This document shows positions 6,786 to 9,173 of a stretch of DNA of 9,173 nucleotides, piece by piece. The stretch is from contig CAJYIL010000724.1 of NCBI GenBank assembly GCA_913774795.1, positions 1 to 9,173 of the forward strand. Reading direction: 5' to 3'. Numbering within the stretch: the first letter of the stretch is position 1; every line of letters starts with the position of its first letter. The notes under the pieces were generated by a model. It was not told the origin of the DNA, ran no database searches, and saw nothing but the letters and a program-made list of their open reading frames with translations. Origin of the DNA: Pseudobdellovibrionaceae bacterium. GTDB taxonomy: Bacteria > Bdellovibrionota > Bdellovibrionia > Bdellovibrionales > JAMPXM01. The translations under genes were made by a program, and so were the position numbers.

Positions 6786-8078
6786 TTAGTTAATTCCGCA
6801 CTCAGGGCGAAGTACGACCATCTCGAACAGATTTCTCATGTGATAATTCGAAGCTTCGAACTGATCGGCGACCGAGCGAACCATCGACTCTTCAGTTGCG
6901 ACCGGAGCTCGCTTACAGACGTCGGTGAAAACTCGACGAACCATGCAGCGAGAGAAGCCTTGTGACTTCGAGAGCATTGTCGCGAATTGGCCGATGCCCG
7001 TACCCGAAGCCGGTGACCGCCAGCCGAATTGATCGGCGTTTTTGCCGACGTTGGCGTAGTTGATCCACGATGTGTTGGTCATCCGGAAACCTTGAGGATA
7101 TTGATCCGCGTTGCGAAGCATCTTTTGGACAACCGTTGTTGAGAACGTCGCGATGCCCTGGTTGTCGTTGTAATCTAAGAACCCGAACGCTCCTCGCTGA
7201 CCATCCATGTTCGCGTGACAGTTCTTACAGGTGGTCAGGAACTTGTTCGGAGAACCACCTGGCATGCGGTCGACGTCTTGACCGACACGGTCATCGGGCG
7301 ACGTTCCATCGGCCCAGTTCGCAATCGGCGTGCACATGAATTCGCGGTACGAGTATTCGACCATGCGGCGGTTCGTACCCGCGACGGCGTGCGCACCGAC
7401 GAAAGCGACTGAAGTGATCAGACCCGCGGGATCGGGGTGGGCGACGGCGGCATTGTTCACGACGATTTGCTGACCATCGACACGTTTCAAGACGGCTTTC
7501 AGCGAATAGTTGCGTGAAGCGATTTGAGAGTAGTGCGTGCCTTTCAGCGAGAAGAGATCCATTGGCGCCTCGGGCAGAGCGGTGCCGCCGTTGGCGGTGA
7601 TAACCGCGTTGTCGCCGCGGTAATAGAAGTTACCCGTGAGGAGCTGAGTCGCCGGCGTTGAATCTGAATCGCGGACGACGCCAACGAATGTCGCGACGAA
7701 ATCGCTGAGCGGAGCGCGCGCTGATTCATCGCGCGTCGACATCTTCGCGGCCAAGTTCGCCACCCGGAAATTATAAAACAGAGGATCGTCGGTTGCGACG
7801 TGTTCAGCCGCCGCGATATTGCCCGCTTTGATGTAAGTTTCCATCGACTTCAAACGAGGATCGTCGATCGGAATCGAAACGCTCGTGAGTGCTTTGAAGA
7901 GATTCGAAGCGCGCGTGCGCTCCGCTGTGATCACCGCGTTCGGCTCTGGCATCACCTGTGGTGCGCGCATCATGATGTCGACGGTCTGCGCTTGCGCCGA
8001 GGTCATCGGCGCGATCACGAGGCTTGCGCCGAGCGTGAGTTGCGCAATCGCAATTTGAGACAGCGTGGTCTTCTTCAA
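6786..8078 (-). CDS. Secreted c-type cytochrome-like protein with DUF1588/DUF1585-like regions
   Basis: 430 residues, first gene of the block. A Sec signal peptide (MKKTT...LGASLVIAPMTSAQA) with a probable AQA cleavage at 30 places it in the periplasm. The single haem-c motif is C284-K-N-C287-H288, in the context FLTTCKNCHANMDGQRGAFGFLDYND (positions 280-305). This matches DUF1588-type sequences, where a CxxCH is followed by a 'DPLGFALENFD'-like stretch. Residues about 362-428 (IGQFATML...GFSRCMVRRVFTDVCKR...YHMRNLFEMVVLRPEC) match the DUF1585 pattern of a 'la...l...f..c.v...' segment followed by 'lr.L...v..S..F'. The N-terminal half is not recognised, but LLTGNFYYRG (147-156) also recalls these cytochromes. 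The start codon is TTG, preceded by GGGGGA at 5-10 bases; no ATG is available before residue 25. Controlled, probably, by the sigma-54 type element at 8193-8208. The next gene starts 12 bases after the stop. Confidence 0.8.
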   Translation of the reverse strand: MKKTTLSQIAIAQLTLGASLVIAPMTSAQAQTVDIMMRAPQVMPEPNAVITAERTRASNLFKALTSVSIPIDDPRLKSMETYIKAGNIAAAEHVATDDPLFYNFRVANLAAKMSTRDESARAPLSDFVATFVGVVRDSDSTPATQLLTGNFYYRGDNAVITANGGTALPEAPMDLFSLKGTHYSQIASRNYSLKAVLKRVDGQQIVVNNAAVAHPDPAGLITSVAFVGAHAVAGTNRRMVEYSYREFMCTPIANWADGTSPDDRVGQDVDRMPGGSPNKFLTTCKNCHANMDGQRGAFGFLDYNDNQGIATFSTTVVQKMLRNADQYPQGFRMTNTSWINYANVGKNADQFGWRSPASGTGIGQFATMLSKSQGFSRCMVRRVFTDVCKRAPVATEESMVRSVADQFEASNYHMRNLFEMVVLRPECGIN

Positions 8079-8192
8079 GCTTCCCCCGTTCTTCTTATCG
8101 GCAGAGTTCCGAGGACTTATGATTGGCTCGCGAAAGATTCCCCAACCTTTGCGCGAACATCATCGAATGATGCTGCCGACAGAAGAGATTAT

Positions 8193-8208
8193 TGCAACCG
8201 AAGTGCCG
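8193..8208 (-). promoter_or_regulatory. Sigma-54 (RpoN) type -24/-12 promoter element for the cytochrome block
   Basis: Read on the minus strand, the site is CGGCACTTCGGTTGCA. It matches the sigma-54 consensus TGGCAC-N5-TTGCA at all positions except the first: GGCAC at -24, TTGCA at -12, with exactly ten bases between the invariant GG and GC. Ten fixed bases at this spacing would be expected about 0.02 times by chance in both strands of a window this size with equal base frequencies. The predicted start of transcription near 8182 would give a leader of about 105 bases before the TTG start at 8078. No convincing sigma-70 promoter was found in the same region. An enhancer-binding activator would be required; candidate palindromes lie 135-205 bases upstream. 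Confidence 0.55.
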
Positions 8209-8343
8209 CGTGGCCGCAAATTGGCAGCGTTTAGAAAGTGAACGGAGTGTTGAACAGGCTCGATTCGAAAAGAAAATCGACATCACTTTTCGCTTAGAGA
8301 TTATTTGGACGACCTGGAAATCGCTGAAAACCAACGCGAATTT

Positions 8344-8357
8344 CACGCGCTCGCGTG
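8344..8357. promoter_or_regulatory. Palindrome CACGC-N4-GCGTG, possible activator site
   Basis: A perfect 5-bp inverted repeat with a 4-base spacer, about 145 bases upstream of the -24/-12 element. Its centre is 40 bp (about four helical turns) from the second palindrome at 8385-8396, so both would face the same side of the DNA. This placement suits binding sites for a sigma-54 activator, but the sequence is not a known operator and the function is inferred from position only. Confidence 0.25.
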
Positions 8358-8384
8358 CGGGGTGTGAGCGGAGCGACATGGTTT

Positions 8385-8396
8385 TCGCACGTGCGA
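8385..8396. promoter_or_regulatory. 12-bp perfect palindrome TCGCACGTGCGA, possible activator site
   Basis: A perfect 12-bp palindrome centred on CACGTG, about 180 bases upstream of the sigma-54 type element and 40 bp from the palindrome at 8344-8357. It is immediately followed by a short hairpin-forming sequence ACTCC-TTGT-GGAGT (8398-8411). It could be an operator for a dimeric regulator of either the minus-strand cytochrome block or the plus-strand RNA/HNH-like unit. The role is inferred from symmetry and location. Confidence 0.3.
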
Positions 8397-8502
8397 GACT
8401 CCTTGTGGAGTTGGGGCGTTTCAAAACAAGACAGGTTTATGCAAAATGTCGGTGTTAATGACAGTCCCTGTTAGCGGAGTGACGGGGTCTTAAAATTTAG
8501 AT

Positions 8503-8815
8503 TTCAAATCTGTCCCTCGTTCTTGGCCCGAAATGCCTGGATGGCATTTCGGAACCATCGTTCTCAGGAGGGACGTAGGATCGAGATCTGTAGTTACGGG
8601 ATCGTTTAGTCGCTGGTCTTCGTTGTTCGTCTTTTTACCTCCGCTGCGGAGGTGATTCTCAGATCTTTTTCGAACAGCGGTTTGTCGCTCCTAGCGCTTC
8701 GAGGTTCAGCTGGTGCGACGGTCTCTCCTTCTTACGGCCTCGAATACTCGGTGGCGCGATCTTATGTCCGTCCATGAGAGGCGGGTTCCGATCCGCCTTG
8801 CCTTGGCGGATCGGG
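8503..8815 (+). ncRNA. Candidate structured RNA (unknown class) upstream of an HNH-like gene
   Basis: A region without coding potential that contains nested perfect inverted repeats. Domain 1: GTCCCTC (8512-8518) pairs with GAGGGAC (8568-8574) and encloses a 10-bp hairpin, CCGAAATGCC (8528-8537) with GGCATTTCGG (8543-8552). Domain 2: AGATCTG (8584-8590) pairs with CAGATCT (8660-8666) and encloses ACCTCCG (8637-8643) with CGGAGGT (8647-8653). Domain 3: TTCGAGG (8698-8704) pairs with CCTCGAA (8738-8744). Domain 4: CCGATCCGCC (8788-8797) pairs with GGCGGATCGG (8805-8814). Helix-end extensions by G-U pairs at 8511/8575, 8583/8667, 8636/8654, 8705/8737, 8706/8736 and 8787/8815 work only in a plus-strand RNA; one (8527/8553) works only on the minus strand. 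A TAAAAT -10-like sequence at 8491-8496 could start transcription just before domain 1, but no good -35 is seen. The class is not recognised; ends are estimates. Confidence 0.45.
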
Positions 8816-9042
8816 CTACGATTCTTCGGAGGAAAATTTCATTTTTTGGTTGACGGGGATTTTGATTCGTCAGGATCTCATTTAATCATTTTATGTTTAT
8901 GATGCCCGAAGGTTGGTGCGGCTTTTCTCGCGGGGCCCTCTGCGCAGCCTGGCGCGCATTAAAATAGACGCTAAGCTAATCTCTGCTATGAACACTTACC
9001 GGAAAAATACCGACGCAATTGAGTTTTAAAACCAATGGTACA
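8816..9042 (+). other. Leader between the structured region and the HNH-like gene
   Basis: About 230 bases without a gene. It is locally AT-rich (8836-8904), with a TTGACG sequence at 8850-8855 that forms an inverted repeat with CGTCA at 8868-8872, and a TATGAT -10-like sequence at 8898-8903, but no -35/-10 pair with correct spacing. A TAAAAT at 8960-8965 is another -10-like site without a -35 partner. A GCGC-AGCCTGGC-GCGC segment (8942-8957) resembles a tRNA D-arm but has no matching acceptor or T-arm. GTTTTAAAAC (9023-9032) is a perfect 10-bp palindrome. The promoter of the downstream gene could lie here or ahead of the structured region. Confidence 0.3.
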
Positions 9043-9061
9043 ACCTCCGCTAGCAGGAGGT
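9043..9061 (+). promoter_or_regulatory. Hairpin burying the ribosome binding site of the HNH-like gene
   Basis: ACCTCC (9043-9048), loop GCTAGCA, GGAGGT (9056-9061) form a perfect 6-bp stem whose 3' arm is the entire strong Shine-Dalgarno sequence AGGAGGTG, 4 bases before the ATG at 9066. In the folded state ribosomes would be excluded. The anti-SD arm ACCTCCG (9043-9049) is also exactly complementary to CGGAGGT at 8647-8653 in the structured region upstream, so an alternative long-range pairing could release the ribosome binding site. The hairpin is plainly visible; the switching model is inference. Confidence 0.5.
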
Positions 9062-9065
9062 GAAG

Positions 9066-9173
9066 ATGCGGATTTCAAACGACGAACTTGTTCTCGAGGC
9101 AGAAAAAGAAATCAAACTCGAGCGTGAATCGACGCTGAAGATCATCAAACTGTTTCAAGAAATCTCTGCGAGA
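9066..9173 (+). CDS. N-terminus of an HNH-endonuclease-like protein (partial)
   Basis: An open frame of 36 codons running off the right edge, starting at an ATG preceded by the near-perfect ribosome binding site AGGAGGTG. The visible residues begin MRISNDELVLEAEKEIKLER and continue ESTLKIIKLFQEISAR. This matches the remembered start of a family of HNH endonuclease-like proteins with many paralogues in Bdellovibrio genomes, which begin with 'LsD..Ll.et..lv..ER..t..vL.hLreIe.RR' before a helical DNA-binding region and a C-terminal HNH domain. The HNH motif itself lies outside the window, so the call rests on the N-terminal pattern only. The gene is transcribed away from the cytochrome block. 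Alternative: another coiled-coil or DUF222-like protein. Confidence 0.55.
   Translation, partial: MRISNDELVLEAEKEIKLERESTLKIIKLFQEISAR

Noticed and set aside
8371..8411. Similarity to group II intron domain V (GAGCG... CGCACGTGCG)
   Set aside because: The outer 5'/3' strands do not pair and the dinucleotide bulge is absent; no reverse transcriptase in the window. No group I core motifs were found either.
8095..8424. Minus-strand open frame of 109 codons
   Set aside because: Begins with TTG without a ribosome binding site, composition is not protein-like, overlaps the sigma-54 element and palindromes, and no family is recognisable.
8192..8458. Plus-strand open frame of 88 codons
   Set aside because: TTG start, no Shine-Dalgarno sequence, no recognisable domain; it lies in the regulatory region.
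8780..8797. T-arm-like sequence GGCGGGTTCCGATCCGCC suggesting a tRNA or tmRNA 3' end
   Set aside because: The loop would be 8 bases long, no CCA or acceptor complement follows, and no tmRNA landmarks are present; the segment pairs better with 8805-8814.
8942..8957. tRNA D-arm-like segment (GCGC-AGCCTGGC-GCGC)
   Set aside because: Resembles the D-arm of tRNA-Pro, but no acceptor stem, anticodon arm or T-arm follows; at best a remnant, possibly chance.
8988..9029. 13-codon leader-peptide-like frame before the HNH-like gene
   Set aside because: No ribosome binding site and no regulatory codon run; expected by chance.

Overview
The window looks like a chromosomal segment of a Bdellovibrionota-type (predatory deltaproteobacterial-like) bacterium of moderate GC content. 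This is inferred from three things: a stand-alone cyclic-nucleotide-binding protein, secreted proteins with a (Y)QNC sequence at the end of the signal segment, and the start of an HNH-endonuclease-like gene of a kind common in Bdellovibrio genomes. No rRNA, complete tRNA, CRISPR array, insertion sequence or transposase was found.

All genes from 1 to 8078 lie on the minus strand, in the transcription order 8078 to 1. First comes a compact block of five genes (8078-2399): a secreted c-type cytochrome-like protein resembling the DUF1588/DUF1585 part of planctomycete-type cytochromes, a small secreted protein with a DUF1595-like C-terminus, a Tat-exported DUF1501-like protein, a second secreted CXXCH protein with a glycine linker and a beta-rich C-terminal region, and a cytoplasmic N2227/carnosine-N-methyltransferase-like SAM methyltransferase with a PqqD-like tail. 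Spacing is tight, including a TAATG stop/start overlap. A strong sigma-54 type -24/-12 element lies about 115 bases ahead of the first gene. Next come a lysine-rich histone-H1-like coiled-coil protein, a CRP-type cNMP-binding protein without an HTH domain, and the N-terminal half of glycine dehydrogenase (gcvP), which runs off the left edge.

From 8079 to 9065 there is no convincing gene. The left part (8079-8460) holds the sigma-54 promoter and two palindromes 40 bp apart that could be activator sites. The right part (about 8500-8815) is densely packed with nested, perfect inverted repeats. G-U extensions at the helix ends favour a plus-strand RNA. A partial plus-strand gene starts at 9066, and its very strong ribosome binding site is buried in a perfect 6-bp hairpin whose anti-SD arm also matches a helix arm some 400 bases upstream.

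The two most interesting items are the candidate structured RNA with riboregulated HNH-like gene at the right end, and the split planctomycete-type cytochrome/DUF1501 export operon with its probable sigma-54 control. Family assignments come from motif recognition by eye, without database searches.
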